Positions 51,527 to 60,698 of a DNA stretch of 64,000 nt are shown piece by piece. The notes below the pieces were generated by a model, which saw only the letters and a program-made list of their open reading frames with translations, made no database searches and was not told where the DNA came from. The position numbers and the translations under genes are program-made. Source of the stretch: Streptomyces sp. NBRC 110611 (lineage in GTDB: Bacteria; Actinomycetota; Actinomycetes; Streptomycetales; Streptomycetaceae); contig NZ_BBUY01000004.1 of NCBI RefSeq assembly GCF_001590865.1, positions 257,922-321,921 of the forward strand, in the 5' to 3' direction. Every line of letters begins with the position of its first letter. The stretch's first letter is position 1.

Positions 51527-52171
51527 ATGAACGTTCTCCTGGACAACCTCTCCCTCTACGGGGAGGGCCTGCTGGGCACCGTGGAACTCACCGTCTACGC
51601 CTCGCTGCTCGCCCTCGGCCTCGGCTTCGTCATGGCGGCCTTCCGCGTCGCACCGGTCGGCTCGCTGCGGGCGTTCGGCACGGCATGGGTGACGGTGCTG
51701 CGCAACACACCGCTGACCCTGCTGTTCTTCGCGGTGGTGCTGGGCCTGCCGCGCTTCGGCCTCGTGCTGCCCTTCACCCTCTTCGCCGTCCTGGCGCTGG
51801 GCTGCTACACATCCGCGTTCATCTGCGAGGCGGTCCGCTCGGGTATCAACACCGTCCCGGTCGGCCAGGGCGAGGCGGCCCGCAGTCTCGGGATGACCTT
51901 CCCGCAGACCCTCGGGGACGTCATCCTCCCGCAGGCGTTCCGGTCCGTCATCCCGCCCATCGGCTCCACGCTGATCGCACTCGCCAAGAACTCCGCGATC
52001 GCCGGCGCCTTCAGCGTCATCGAACTGCTCGGCGTCTACAAGCCGCTCAACGAGCTGGGCTACAGCATCATCTGGAGCTTCCTCTGGATCGCCGTCGGCT
52101 ATCTGATCGTGACCCTGACCATCAGCGCGGTCTTCAACTTCCTGGAGCGGCGCTTCGGAGCCGCCCGATGA
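51527..52171 (+). CDS. gluC: Amino-acid ABC importer permease (GluC-like)
   Basis: The 214-residue membrane protein has about five helices and the HisM-type loop EAARSLGMTFPQTLGDVILPQAFRSVIPP that docks the ATPase. VTVLRNTPLTLLFFAV is the conserved N-terminal signature. ATGA overlap with the second permease shows tight coupling. Confidence 0.92.
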   Translation: MNVLLDNLSLYGEGLLGTVELTVYASLLALGLGFVMAAFRVAPVGSLRAFGTAWVTVLRNTPLTLLFFAVVLGLPRFGLVLPFTLFAVLALGCYTSAFICEAVRSGINTVPVGQGEAARSLGMTFPQTLGDVILPQAFRSVIPPIGSTLIALAKNSAIAGAFSVIELLGVYKPLNELGYSIIWSFLWIAVGYLIVTLTISAVFNFLERRFGAAR

Positions 52172-53037
52172 CCACCACCGCCCTCTACGACATCCCCGGC
52201 CCACGGGCCCGCGCGCGGCACCGCGCCTACGGCCTCGGGGCCACGCTCGCGATCCTCGCCCTGCTCGGCTGGTTCCTCTCCCTGCTCTTCGCCACCGGCC
52301 AGTTCACCGCGGCGAAGTGGACTCCCTTCCTCTACAAGGGAATTCAGCAGCTGCTGCTCGACGGCCTCGGCAACACCCTGCGGGCCTTCGGCCTCGCGGC
52401 GGTGCTCTCGCTGGCGTTCGGCGGGGTGCTGGCGGTCGGCCGGCTCTCCGACCACCGCCTCGTCCGCTGGGCGAGCACGCTGGTGGTGGAGTTCTTCCGG
52501 GCGATGCCCCTGCTGGTCATGATCTTCTTCATCTATGTCGCACTGCGGGTCGCACCCCTGCCCGCCCTGGTCGCCGGCCTGACCCTCTACAACGGCTCGG
52601 TGCTCGCCGAGGTCTTCCGCAGCGGCGTCAACGCGGTCGATCCCGGTCAGCGGCAGGCCGCGTACGCGCTGGGCATGCACAAGAGCCAGGTCATGACGTA
52701 CGTCCTGATGCCGCAGGCGGTCCGGGCGATGCTCCCGGCGATCATCAGCCAGCTGGTGGTCGCCCTGAAGGACACCTCGCTGGGCTTCCTCATCACCTAC
52801 GAGGAGTTTCTGCACGCCGGCAAGCTGATCGCGTCCAACCTCGACTACGACCTGCCGTTCATCCCCGTCGTCCTGATCATCTCGCCGGTCTACATCGGGA
52901 TGTGCATGCTGCTGTCCTGGCTGGCCAACTGGGTCTCCCGGCGCCAGCTGCGCAACCCCAAGGTCGAGGCCGCCGAGGTGGCCGCCCCGGAGCCGGGCAC
53001 CCTCCTGCCGGGCAGCCGCCACCAGCCGCCCGCTTAG
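52168..53037 (+). CDS. gluD: Amino-acid ABC importer permease (GluD-like)
   Basis: The 289-residue membrane protein has VEFFRAMPLLVMIFFIYVAL, GSVLAEVFRSGVNAVDPGQRQAAYALGMHKSQVMTYVLMPQAVRAMLPA (ATPase-docking loop) and VALKDTSLGFLITYEE. It pairs with the preceding permease. The C-terminal 30 residues form a polar tail. Confidence 0.92.
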   Translation: MTTTALYDIPGPRARARHRAYGLGATLAILALLGWFLSLLFATGQFTAAKWTPFLYKGIQQLLLDGLGNTLRAFGLAAVLSLAFGGVLAVGRLSDHRLVRWASTLVVEFFRAMPLLVMIFFIYVALRVAPLPALVAGLTLYNGSVLAEVFRSGVNAVDPGQRQAAYALGMHKSQVMTYVLMPQAVRAMLPAIISQLVVALKDTSLGFLITYEEFLHAGKLIASNLDYDLPFIPVVLIISPVYIGMCMLLSWLANWVSRRQLRNPKVEAAEVAAPEPGTLLPGSRHQPPA

Positions 53038-53089
53038 CCGGGGCCGAGGACACCCGGGCGCCCTGGTCCGCCGCCGGCCGTCCGCAGCC

Positions 53090-53389
53090 TCATGTGCCGC
53101 TCATCAGCTCGCTGAGGCCGGTGCGCAGTTCGTCCGCGTTCATCACGGGCTGGAGCGAGACTTTCGCGTGCAGGTCCATGAAGAACGACTCCAGCAGCGG
53201 AGGCATCTGCGACGACCGCTGCATGTCGAAGTAGTAGAAGCAGGTACGGTCGCCGTGGTCGAGGGTGAAGTAGGCGGCCTCCGGCTGCAGGGCGCTGAGC
53301 GCCGCCTCCATGATCTTGGACAGGGTTCCGTTCTTGATCAGCTCATTGCCTGCTTCGGTCGGTATCCGGGCCGTCAGGACCATCCTCAT
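53090..53389 (-). CDS. Small conserved protein, ferredoxin-like dimeric barrel
   Basis: The 99-residue protein (MRMVLTARIPTEAGNELI, EAAYFTLDHGDRTCFYYFDM, DLHAKVSLQPVMNADEL) has the beta-alpha-beta pattern of small dimeric alpha/beta-barrel proteins. ATG 53389 has GAGGGG at a good distance; GTG 53398 is too close. It converges with the importer operon. Function unknown. Confidence 0.65.
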   Translation of the reverse strand: MRMVLTARIPTEAGNELIKNGTLSKIMEAALSALQPEAAYFTLDHGDRTCFYYFDMQRSSQMPPLLESFFMDLHAKVSLQPVMNADELRTGLSELMSGT

Positions 53390-53425
53390 CGGGCTCACCC
53401 CTCGTCTGGATCTCGTGGCGCCGAC

Positions 53426-53460
53426 AGGGAAGCCGGTAGGAGCCGGCAGGGAAGCCGGTA
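53426..53460. repeat. 13-bp direct repeat
   Basis: AGGGAAGCCGGTA occurs at 53426-53438 and again at 53448-53460 in the short spacer between two left-pointing genes, with a related partial copy between them. Confidence 0.75.
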
Positions 53461-53521
53461 AGGGGAGTCAGGGGGCGGCCGCTGGGGGATGCCCCCTTCG
53501 TCCCTCTCCGTTCTCAGGGTC

Positions 53522-54613
53522 TCACGGCGGCTCGCCGCCGGGTCGCGAGCCGAGCCGGAGGTGCTCGGCGCGGCCGCCGGGCGGGACCTCCTCCGCCGCC
53601 GGCACCGGGCCCGGCGGTGTGCCGTCGCCGAACGGCCGGCCGCCCAGCTCCTCGCGGTGGTGCGGGGTGAGCCAGGCCGACAGATCGGGGCCCAGGGGGA
53701 CGATGCCGGTCGGGTTGATGCCGGTGAGCACCCGGTAGTAGTGCTGCTTGATGTGGTGGAAATCCACGGTGTCGCCGAAGCCCGGCGTCTGGAAGAGGTC
53801 CCTGGCGTACGCCCACAGCACCGGGTCCTCGGTCAGCTTGAACAGGTTGCACTTGAAGTGCCCGTGGTAGACGGCGTCGAAGCGGACCAGCGTGGTGAAC
53901 AGCCGGATGTCGGCCTCGGTGAGGGTGTCACCCATCAGGTAGCGCCGGCCGGACAGCCGCTCGGACAGCAGGCCCAGGCGCCGGAACAGATCGCGGAAGG
54001 CGCCATCGTACTCGCTCTGCCCGGTGGCGAAACCGGCCCGGTACACGCCGTTGTTGACGTCCCGGTAGACGCCGGCCATGACGATGTCCATCTCCTCGCG
54101 CAGCGGCTCCGGGTACAGATCGGGCGCGCCGGGCCGGTGCAGCGCCGTCCACTCCGTCGCGAAGTCCAGGGTGATCTGCTGGAAGTCGTTGGTGACGAGC
54201 TGCCCGCTGGGGATGTCGACGAGGGCGGGGACGCTGACCCCGCCCGGGTGGTCCGGCTCGCGGGCGTCGTAGGCCTCGCTGAGGAAGCGGATGCCGAGGA
54301 CCGGATCGCGGCCGTCCGGGTCCAGGGTGAAACGCCAGCTGCGGTCGTCCTGGAGCGGGTCCGGAATGGCCAGCGAGATCGCGTCCTCCAGGCCGAGCAG
54401 CCGGCGCGAGATCACCGCGCGGCTCGCCCAGGGGCAGGCGCGACTGGCCACTAGCCGGTAACGGCCGGCCTCGACCGGCCAGCCGTCGCGGCCGTCCGCC
54501 GTGACGCGGTCGGTGAAGTGGACCCTGGAGCGCCGGAACGGCCGTCTGCCGTACTCGGTGCCGCGGCACGGGACGGTGTCGTTGGCGGGTTCGGAACTCG
54601 CGGGCTCGGACAT
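53522..54613 (-). CDS. Glutathionyl-hydroquinone-reductase-like protein
   Basis: The 363-residue protein matches the Xi-class glutathione transferase group: YRLVASRACPWASRAVISRRLLGLE contains the catalytic Cys in the CPWA motif, followed by LVTNDFQQITLDF, a helical C-terminal domain and YLMGDTLTEADIRLFTTLVRFDAVYHGHFKCN. The enzymes reduce S-conjugates of quinones. Streptomyces lacks glutathione, so a mycothiol-linked function is probable. A proline-rich tail follows the fold. ATG 54613 has GGAG upstream. Confidence 0.87.
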   Translation of the reverse strand: MSEPASSEPANDTVPCRGTEYGRRPFRRSRVHFTDRVTADGRDGWPVEAGRYRLVASRACPWASRAVISRRLLGLEDAISLAIPDPLQDDRSWRFTLDPDGRDPVLGIRFLSEAYDAREPDHPGGVSVPALVDIPSGQLVTNDFQQITLDFATEWTALHRPGAPDLYPEPLREEMDIVMAGVYRDVNNGVYRAGFATGQSEYDGAFRDLFRRLGLLSERLSGRRYLMGDTLTEADIRLFTTLVRFDAVYHGHFKCNLFKLTEDPVLWAYARDLFQTPGFGDTVDFHHIKQHYYRVLTGINPTGIVPLGPDLSAWLTPHHREELGGRPFGDGTPPGPVPAAEEVPPGGRAEHLRLGSRPGGEPP

Positions 54614-54700
54614 CGGCGACTCCCTCCATTCCCTTCGCTCTTCCGCTACCTGTTACCTGTCCTCACGCTCTTCCCGTACCTGCTCCCTCGGCCGGCCGCG

Positions 54701-55672
54701 TCAGCCCAGATGTGTCAGATCCGGCCGCAGCCGGTGCCAGATCGGGTGCCGCAGCCGCCCGGCCGAGGTCCAGCCGGTGAACGCGACCTCGGCCACCAGC
54801 CGGGGCTCGGCCCAGTGCGCCCCTGCCACGTCCACCGCGTTGACGAACGGGGAGCGGTCCAGCGGGATCACCCCCAGATACCGCGCCAGCTCCTGGCGTT
54901 CCCGGTCCGACAGGCCCGAGCCGACCGATCCGACGTACCGCAGCCCGGCCGGCTCCGCCACCCCCGCCAGCACCGAACCGGGCAGACCGGTGAGACCGCC
55001 GTGCCCCTCCGTCCAGCCCCCGATGATCACGTCGAGGGTCTGCAGATGCTTCGTCTTGCGCCACTCGGGCGAGCGGACCCCCGGCAGGTACGCCGAGGCC
55101 AGCCGCTTCGCCACGACCCCTTCGAACCCGCCCTGCAGCGACGCCTGCCACGCCTGCTGCGCATGACCCGCCACATACGCCGGGGCCGACCAGTTGGCGC
55201 CGCGCAGCCGCAGCCCGGAGAGGACGGACCGGCGCTCGTGGTACGGCGTACCGAGCAGCGAGCCCCCCAGATACATCACGTCGAAGAGCACCAGGTGCAC
55301 CGGATACTCCATGGCCAGCCGGGCGGTGCGGCGCGGATTGACCACACCCATGCGGCGCTGGAGCAGCTCGAAGTCCGGCCGCCCGTGCGCGTCCAGCACC
55401 ACCACCTCGCCGTCGAGCACCGCGGGCCGGCCATGCAGCTGCGCACCGAGCGGCCCCAGCTCCGGGTAGGTCGTGGTCGCGTCGTTGCCGGCCCGGGTGA
55501 CCAGCCGGATCGTGCCGTCACCGGGTGTGTTGACGATGCAGCGCGCGCCGTCCCATTTGACCTCGAACGCCCATGCCGCCTCCTCGGCCGCGCCGGGCAG
55601 CGGGCCGACCGTGGCCAGCATGGGCCGGATCACGGGGTACGGGGCCGAGCCGTGCTCGGCGGTCGGGGCCAT
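54701..55672 (-). CDS. ATP-dependent DNA ligase (LigC-like)
   Basis: The 323-residue protein has the nucleotidyltransferase motif I FEVKWDGARCIV (Lys nucleophile), DGEVVVLDAHGRPDF (motif III), EGVVAKRL (motif IV) and RKTKHLQTLDVIIGGW (motif V), followed by an OB domain ending HPIWHRLRPDLTHLG. No polymerase or nuclease domain is attached, so it resembles LigC, a backup ligase for repair. No Ku gene is adjacent. ATG 55672 fits the family; the longer open frame does not. Confidence 0.9.
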   Translation of the reverse strand: MAPTAEHGSAPYPVIRPMLATVGPLPGAAEEAAWAFEVKWDGARCIVNTPGDGTIRLVTRAGNDATTTYPELGPLGAQLHGRPAVLDGEVVVLDAHGRPDFELLQRRMGVVNPRRTARLAMEYPVHLVLFDVMYLGGSLLGTPYHERRSVLSGLRLRGANWSAPAYVAGHAQQAWQASLQGGFEGVVAKRLASAYLPGVRSPEWRKTKHLQTLDVIIGGWTEGHGGLTGLPGSVLAGVAEPAGLRYVGSVGSGLSDRERQELARYLGVIPLDRSPFVNAVDVAGAHWAEPRLVAEVAFTGWTSAGRLRHPIWHRLRPDLTHLG

Positions 55673-55764
55673 GGTTCGATGATCGGCCGAGCCCTGGGCG
55701 TTCGCAGATCGGCGGCCTCTGGCGCCGCGTCCGGCATCCGCGCACCACGTGCGGGAACGAGGAG

Positions 55765-55826
55765 GCCCCGGCCGAACGGGGGAAGTCGGCCGGGGCGGCA
55801 GCGCGGGCACGGGGGGAAGCCCGCGC
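55765..55826 (-). terminator. Two consecutive hairpins after the deacetylase gene
   Basis: GCCCCGGCCGA/TCGGCCGGGGC (55765-55775 with 55786-55796) and GCGCGGGC/GCCCGCGC (55801-55808 with 55819-55826) stand next to each other between the polysaccharide deacetylase stop and the ligase start. The remaining spacer 55673-55987 shows no gene. Confidence 0.65.
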
Positions 55827-55987
55827 GCGATTGAACGATAAAACATCAGGGCGGAGTACGGGGCATTACGTGACGGTTCTCACCTGCTACGGGCATCCGC
55901 CCCGGTATGGACGTCCGCCTCGCGCGGGCGCCCGGCGATCCCGGCCAGGGCCTGTCGTCACACCCCCGCGCCCTCCCGCCGGCCCCG

Positions 55988-56839
55988 TCACGGCTCGATG
56001 GGCACCGGCCGGTAGCCGTCGTCCAGCAGCCGCGGCAGATACCATCGCAGCGCCTCGACGGTCTGGCGGCGTGGCCCGCCCCCGTCGTGCGCGAGCACGA
56101 TCGCACCCGGGCGGATCCCCGCCAGCACCGCGTCCGCGATGTACTCCGCACCCGGAAGGGTCCAGTCCAGTGAGTCGGTGGCCCAGCCGACCGGTGACAT
56201 CCCCAATTCGTTGCAGATGCTCAGCGAGACGTCGTCCCAGGCGCCGTACGGGGCCCGGGCCAGGTCGGGCGCGGCACCGAGGACGTCGTCGATCAGCTCG
56301 CTGGTGCGGCCCAGCTCACCGCGGACGGCGTCCGGCGGCAGCCCGGTGAGCTGGGGGTGGCTCCAGGTGTGGTTGGCGACCGCATGACCGTCCTCGGCGA
56401 TCGCGCGCAGCAGCCCCGGGAACTCGACGGCGTTCTCCCCGATGACGAAGAAGGTGGCCCGGACACCGTGGCGGCGCAGGATCCGCAGGATCTGCGGGGT
56501 GTAGCGGGGGTGCGGGCCGTCGTCGAAGGTCAGAAAGACCTCCCGGCGGTCGGCGCCGAGGGTGTACGCGATGTTCGCATGCGGTGCCGCGGCGCCGGGG
56601 CCGGAACGGGAGGTCTCACCGGCCATCGGGCGCAGCCGGTACGCCTCCGCGGGCGGCTCCGGCGGGCGTGGCCGGGCCTGTGCCGCCGGTCCGGCCGGTG
56701 CCGCCGGTCCGGTCTGCGGCCCCGGTCCGCTGTCGTCGGCCCCGAACAGCGCACGGCCGGCGCCGAGCGCGGCGACGCCGGCCGCGGCCTGCAGCAGCCG
56801 CCGCCTGGTGGTCGTCCGCTTGTCCGGTTCCGTCGCCAC
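55988..56839 (-). CDS. Exported polysaccharide deacetylase (NodB fold)
   Basis: The 283-residue protein starts with a twin-arginine type leader (TTTRRRLLQAAAGVAALGAG), a Pro/Ala-rich linker, then the NodB domain: FLTFDDGPHPRYTPQIL (catalytic Asp and metal Asp), HTWSHPQL (metal His pair), LARAPYGAWDDVSL and IVLAHDGGGPRRQTVEAL. It should remove acetyl or similar groups from an extracellular glycan such as peptidoglycan or chitin oligomers. GTG 56839 has GGAGGAG just upstream. Confidence 0.9.
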   Translation of the reverse strand: MATEPDKRTTTRRRLLQAAAGVAALGAGRALFGADDSGPGPQTGPAAPAGPAAQARPRPPEPPAEAYRLRPMAGETSRSGPGAAAPHANIAYTLGADRREVFLTFDDGPHPRYTPQILRILRRHGVRATFFVIGENAVEFPGLLRAIAEDGHAVANHTWSHPQLTGLPPDAVRGELGRTSELIDDVLGAAPDLARAPYGAWDDVSLSICNELGMSPVGWATDSLDWTLPGAEYIADAVLAGIRPGAIVLAHDGGGPRRQTVEALRWYLPRLLDDGYRPVPIEP

Positions 56840-57191
56840 TGCTCCTCCGCCGGTTCGCTGCGCTTGGCTGGCTTCCCACGTTGTCGGGTGCGGCGCCGTG
56901 GTGCGGCGTGCCGTTACGCCGTTGGCGGTGCGTGTCCGACGCTGTCGGCTTTCCCGCCGTGGGGGTTTCTCGCCGTTGCGCCTGCGGCGGGCGTGGTGTG
57001 GTCGGGTGCGGGGCCGCTCCTCCGGACTGGCGTCCTGCGGCGCGGCCCCTCCCGGGGGTGGGAGGGAAGGCGGCCGGTGGGGGCGTGCGTAGGTGGTACT
57101 GAGTCTGGTCACGGCGGGGAGAGTCCGGCAGCATCTACGGCGGCAGAAGCGAGGACTCAACCACCCAACTCACGGGGGGCCGGACCTTCAG
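56840..57191. other. Divergent intergenic region
   Basis: About 350 bp between the deacetylase (-) and gamma-glutamyltransferase (+) genes. GC-rich, with long shadow frames but no family-supported gene; both promoters should be here. Confidence 0.4.
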
Positions 57192-58997
57192 ATGACCAGA
57201 GCCCGACGTCTCACCATCCTGGGAGCGGCCGCCGCGCTGACCGGCTCCCTGGCGGCTGTCCCGGCCGCCGCCCAGTCCACCGCGCCACCGTCCGTGGCCG
57301 CTCCGGAGAAGACCCCGGTCGCCGTCGGCTACGGCGGCGCGGTCGCCAGCGTCGACCCGGACGCCTCGGCCGCGGGGATCGAGGTGCTCAGGAAGGGCGG
57401 CAACGCCGTGGACGCGGCCGTCGCCACCGCCGCCGCCCTGGGCGTCACCGAGCCGTACTCCGCGGGCATCGGAGGCGGCGGCTACTTCGTCTACTACGAC
57501 GCGAAGGCCAGGACGACACGTACGCTCGACGGCCGGGAGACGGCCCCGCGTTCGGCGGACAAGGACCTCTTCCTGGACCACGGCACACCCATTCCGTTCG
57601 ACGAGGCGGTCACCAGCGGGCTGAGCGTCGGCACTCCGGGCACCCCCGCCACCTGGGACACCGCCCTGAAGCGGTGGGGCAGCAGGTCGCTCGGCCAGGT
57701 GCTGCGCCCGGCCGAGCGGATCGCCTGGCGCGGCTTCACCGTCGACGAGACCTTCCGCAAGCAGACCGCGGCCAACGAGGCACGGTTCCGGGACTTCCCG
57801 GCGAGCGCCCGGCTCTTCCTGCCCGGCGGCGAGCTGCCGGTCGTCGGCTCGACGATGCGGAACCCCGATCTGGCCCGTACGTACGAGGAGTTGGGCCGGA
57901 AGGGCGTCGGCGAGATGTACACCGGCCGGCTGGGCCGGGAGGTCGTGCGGACGGTCAACAAGCCGCCGGTGCGCGCCGGATCCACCCGCACGGTGCGGCC
58001 CGGCGACCTGACCGCGCGGGATCTGCGGGCCTACGAGGTCCGCAACCACGCGCCCACCCACACCACCTACCGGGGTCTCGACGTCTACGGCATCGGGCCG
58101 TCCGCCTCCGGCGGCACCAGCGTCGCCGAGGCGCTCAACATCCTGGAGAAGAGCCGCCTGGGCGAGCTGAGCGAGAAGCGTTTTCTGCACCGCTACCTGG
58201 AGGCCAGCCGGATCGCGTTCGCCGACCGCGGCCGCTGGGTCGGCGACCCGGCCTTCGAGGACGTACCGGTGAGGGGCCTCACGTCGAAGCGGTTCGCCGC
58301 CTCCCGGGAGTGCCTGATCGACGACGGCAAGGCGCTGGCCAGCCCGCTCGCGGCCGGTGATCCGTCGCACCCGGCCCGCTGCGGCGGTGCCGGCCCGGCC
58401 GCCCCGACGACGTACGAGGGGGAGAACACCACCCATCTGACCACCGCCGACAAGTGGGGCAATGTCGTCGCCTACACCCTGACCATCGAGCAGACGGGCG
58501 GCAGCGGCATCACCGTCCCGGGCCGGGGGTTCCTGCTCAACAACGAGCTGACGGACTTCTCGTTCGCGCCGGCCAACCCGGCCGTTCGTGACCCGAATCT
58601 GCCGGGGCCGGGCAAGCGGCCGCGCTCGTCGATCTCGCCGACGATCGTGCTCCGGCACGGCGAGCCGGTGCTGGCCCTCGGCTCGCCCGGTGGCGCGACG
58701 ATCATCACCACCGTACTGCAGACCCTGGTCAACCACCTGGACCGCGGCCTGCCGCTGGTCGACGCGATCGCCGCGCCCCGCGCCAGCCAGCGCAACGCGG
58801 CGGCCACCGAGCTCGAACCCGGGCTGTGGAACAGCCCCGTCCGGCGGCAACTCGAGGCGCTCGGACACGCGTTCAAGCCGAATCCGGAGATCGGCGCGGC
58901 GACCGGCGTCCAACGGCTCCCGGACGGCCGCTGGCTGGCCGCCGCCGAGAAGGTGCGGCGCGGCGGCGGTTCGGCGATGGTCGTTCACCGGTCGTGA
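57192..58997 (+). CDS. ggt: Secreted gamma-glutamyltransferase
   Basis: The 601-residue precursor has a signal peptide (LTILGAAAALTGSLAAVPAAAQS) and the complete Ggt fold. ENTTHLTTADKWGNVVAYT holds the Thr that becomes the new N-terminus of the small subunit after self-cleavage, and GFLLNNELTDFSF and SSISPTIVLR with LALGSPGGATI follow. It transfers or hydrolyses gamma-glutamyl groups outside the cell. ATG 57192 is preferred as the only start giving a signal peptide. A hairpin terminator overlaps the stop. Confidence 0.93.
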   Translation: MTRARRLTILGAAAALTGSLAAVPAAAQSTAPPSVAAPEKTPVAVGYGGAVASVDPDASAAGIEVLRKGGNAVDAAVATAAALGVTEPYSAGIGGGGYFVYYDAKARTTRTLDGRETAPRSADKDLFLDHGTPIPFDEAVTSGLSVGTPGTPATWDTALKRWGSRSLGQVLRPAERIAWRGFTVDETFRKQTAANEARFRDFPASARLFLPGGELPVVGSTMRNPDLARTYEELGRKGVGEMYTGRLGREVVRTVNKPPVRAGSTRTVRPGDLTARDLRAYEVRNHAPTHTTYRGLDVYGIGPSASGGTSVAEALNILEKSRLGELSEKRFLHRYLEASRIAFADRGRWVGDPAFEDVPVRGLTSKRFAASRECLIDDGKALASPLAAGDPSHPARCGGAGPAAPTTYEGENTTHLTTADKWGNVVAYTLTIEQTGGSGITVPGRGFLLNNELTDFSFAPANPAVRDPNLPGPGKRPRSSISPTIVLRHGEPVLALGSPGGATIITTVLQTLVNHLDRGLPLVDAIAAPRASQRNAAATELEPGLWNSPVRRQLEALGHAFKPNPEIGAATGVQRLPDGRWLAAAEKVRRGGGSAMVVHRS

Positions 58998-59030
58998 CGA
59001 CCCTTGGCCTGGGGTTCGGTCGTCACGACC
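58990..59030 (+). terminator. Hairpin overlapping the ggt stop codon
   Basis: GGTCGTGACGAC (58990-59001) pairs perfectly with GTCGTCACGACC (59019-59030). The stop codon lies inside the left arm. This is likely the ggt terminator. Confidence 0.7.
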
Positions 59031-59198
59031 CCGGGCCGAGGCCCCGGACGGCATGCTTCCGCTGCGTCCCGGACCGCTGTGTGCCGTCCGTGTGTCGTCG
59101 ATGTACCGCTCAGCGCGGCGCCGTTGATGGTCACGGCGGTGCCGATTAGCCTCCTGGGACCGTTCGTTCGAATGGCGGTCCCAGGGAGGGCACGCAGC

Positions 59199-60698
59199 GT
59201 GAGCGTTGACGAGAGCCAGGAGAGCGTGGCCGGCGACCCGGCCCGGCGGACCGGCGCGGTGACCGGGGAGTGGGAGGGCCTCGCCGAGCAGGCCCGGGCT
59301 CTGGCCGAGGGGCGGGTGACCTCGGCCGAGCTGGTCCGGCGGTCGCTGGAGCGCATCGAGGCCACCCAGCAGACCGTCAACGCCTTCCGGCGGGTACGGG
59401 CCGAGGCCGCGCTGGAGGAAGCCGCCGAGGCCGACCGCCGGCTGGCCGCCGGTGAGCGGCTGCCCCTGCTCGGGGTGCCGGTCGCGGTCAAGGACGACAC
59501 CGATGTGGCGGGCGAGCCCACCGCGTTCGGCTGCGCCGGCGACTTCCCGCCCAAGGAGCGCGACGCCGAGGTCGTCCGCCGGCTGCGGGCGGCCGGCGCG
59601 GTCATCGTCGGCAAGACCAACGCCTGCGAGCTGGGCCAGTGGCCGTTCACCGAGGGCTCGGCCTTCGGCAACACCTGCAACCCCTGGAACCTCGCCCACA
59701 CCCCCGGCGGTTCGTCGGGCGGTTCGGCCGCCGCGGTCGCCGCCGGACTGGTACCGGCCGCGCTCGGCACCGACGGTGCCGGCTCGGTCCGTATCCCCGC
59801 CGCGTGGTCCCATCTCGTCGGCATCAAACCCCAGCGCGGCCGGATTTCCACCTGGCCGGACCCCGAGGCCTTCCAGGGGATCACCGGCATCGGCCCACTG
59901 GCCCGTACGGTCGAGGACGCGGCGCTGCTGCTGGACGTGGCGAGCGGCAACCACGCGGGCGATCTGCACCGGCCACCGGCCATCGCGGCCCGTGAGGCGG
60001 CCGGCCGCGACCCGGGGCGGCTGCGGATCGCGCTCGCCTGGAAGCCGGCCGTCACCTTCACCCGCAAGCCGCTGCACCCGGACGTACGGGCCGCGGTGAC
60101 GGGGGTGGCCCGCGCCCTGGTCCGGCTCGGCCACTTCGTCGAGGAGGCGGAGCCGGACTATGGCCTGGTCGGGCTGGCCTTCGTACCGCGCGCCACGGCC
60201 GGGGTGGGGGAGTGGGTGGCCCGGGTCCCCGACCCGTCCCTCCTGGACCCCCGCACCCGCGGGGCGGCGCGGATGGGACGACTGCTCGGCGGGCCGTTAC
60301 TGCGCCGGGCCCGCGCCGCCGAGAGACGTCAGCAGCGCCGGATCGGCGCCCTGTTCGGCCCCTACGACGTCCTGCTGACGCCGACCACCGCCACCCCGCC
60401 GCCGCGCATCGGCACCCTCGCCAAGCTCAACGGCTGGCGCACGGACCGCGCCATGATCGCCGCCTGCCCGTACGCCTGGCCGTGGAACGTCCTCGGCTGG
60501 CCGGGCGTGAGCGTACCCGCCGGCTTCAGCGGCGACGGCCTGCCGCTGGGCGCCCAACTCCTCGGCCCGGCCCATGGAGAGCCCCGGCTGATCTCGCTGG
60601 CCGCCCAGCTCCAGGACGATCTGCGCTGGCACGAGCGACGGCCGGCCGGCCGTCCGGCGGCGAACGGGGAGAGCGGGGTCAGCCGAGGAGGCCGATGA
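59199..60698 (+). CDS. Amidase signature family enzyme
   Basis: The 499-residue protein has the amidase catalytic triad: Lys in VPVAVKDDTDVAG, cis-Ser in TPGGSSGGSAAAVAAG and the nucleophile Ser in GTDGAGSVRIPAAW. The C-terminal half ends with LGWPGVSVPAGFSGDGLPLGAQLLG. It hydrolyses a small amide; the substrate cannot be told. GTG 59199 is chosen because GGGAGGG lies 8 nt upstream; ATG 59172 is an alternative. It overlaps the converging isochorismatase-like gene by 20 bp at the 3' ends. Confidence 0.88.
   Translation: MSVDESQESVAGDPARRTGAVTGEWEGLAEQARALAEGRVTSAELVRRSLERIEATQQTVNAFRRVRAEAALEEAAEADRRLAAGERLPLLGVPVAVKDDTDVAGEPTAFGCAGDFPPKERDAEVVRRLRAAGAVIVGKTNACELGQWPFTEGSAFGNTCNPWNLAHTPGGSSGGSAAAVAAGLVPAALGTDGAGSVRIPAAWSHLVGIKPQRGRISTWPDPEAFQGITGIGPLARTVEDAALLLDVASGNHAGDLHRPPAIAAREAAGRDPGRLRIALAWKPAVTFTRKPLHPDVRAAVTGVARALVRLGHFVEEAEPDYGLVGLAFVPRATAGVGEWVARVPDPSLLDPRTRGAARMGRLLGGPLLRRARAAERRQQRRIGALFGPYDVLLTPTTATPPPRIGTLAKLNGWRTDRAMIAACPYAWPWNVLGWPGVSVPAGFSGDGLPLGAQLLGPAHGEPRLISLAAQLQDDLRWHERRPAGRPAANGESGVSRGGR

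Noticed and set aside
57135..60134. A 999-codon open frame opposite ggt and the amidase gene
   Set aside because: It spans two well-supported genes on the other strand and their intergenic hairpin; composition is that of an antisense shadow.
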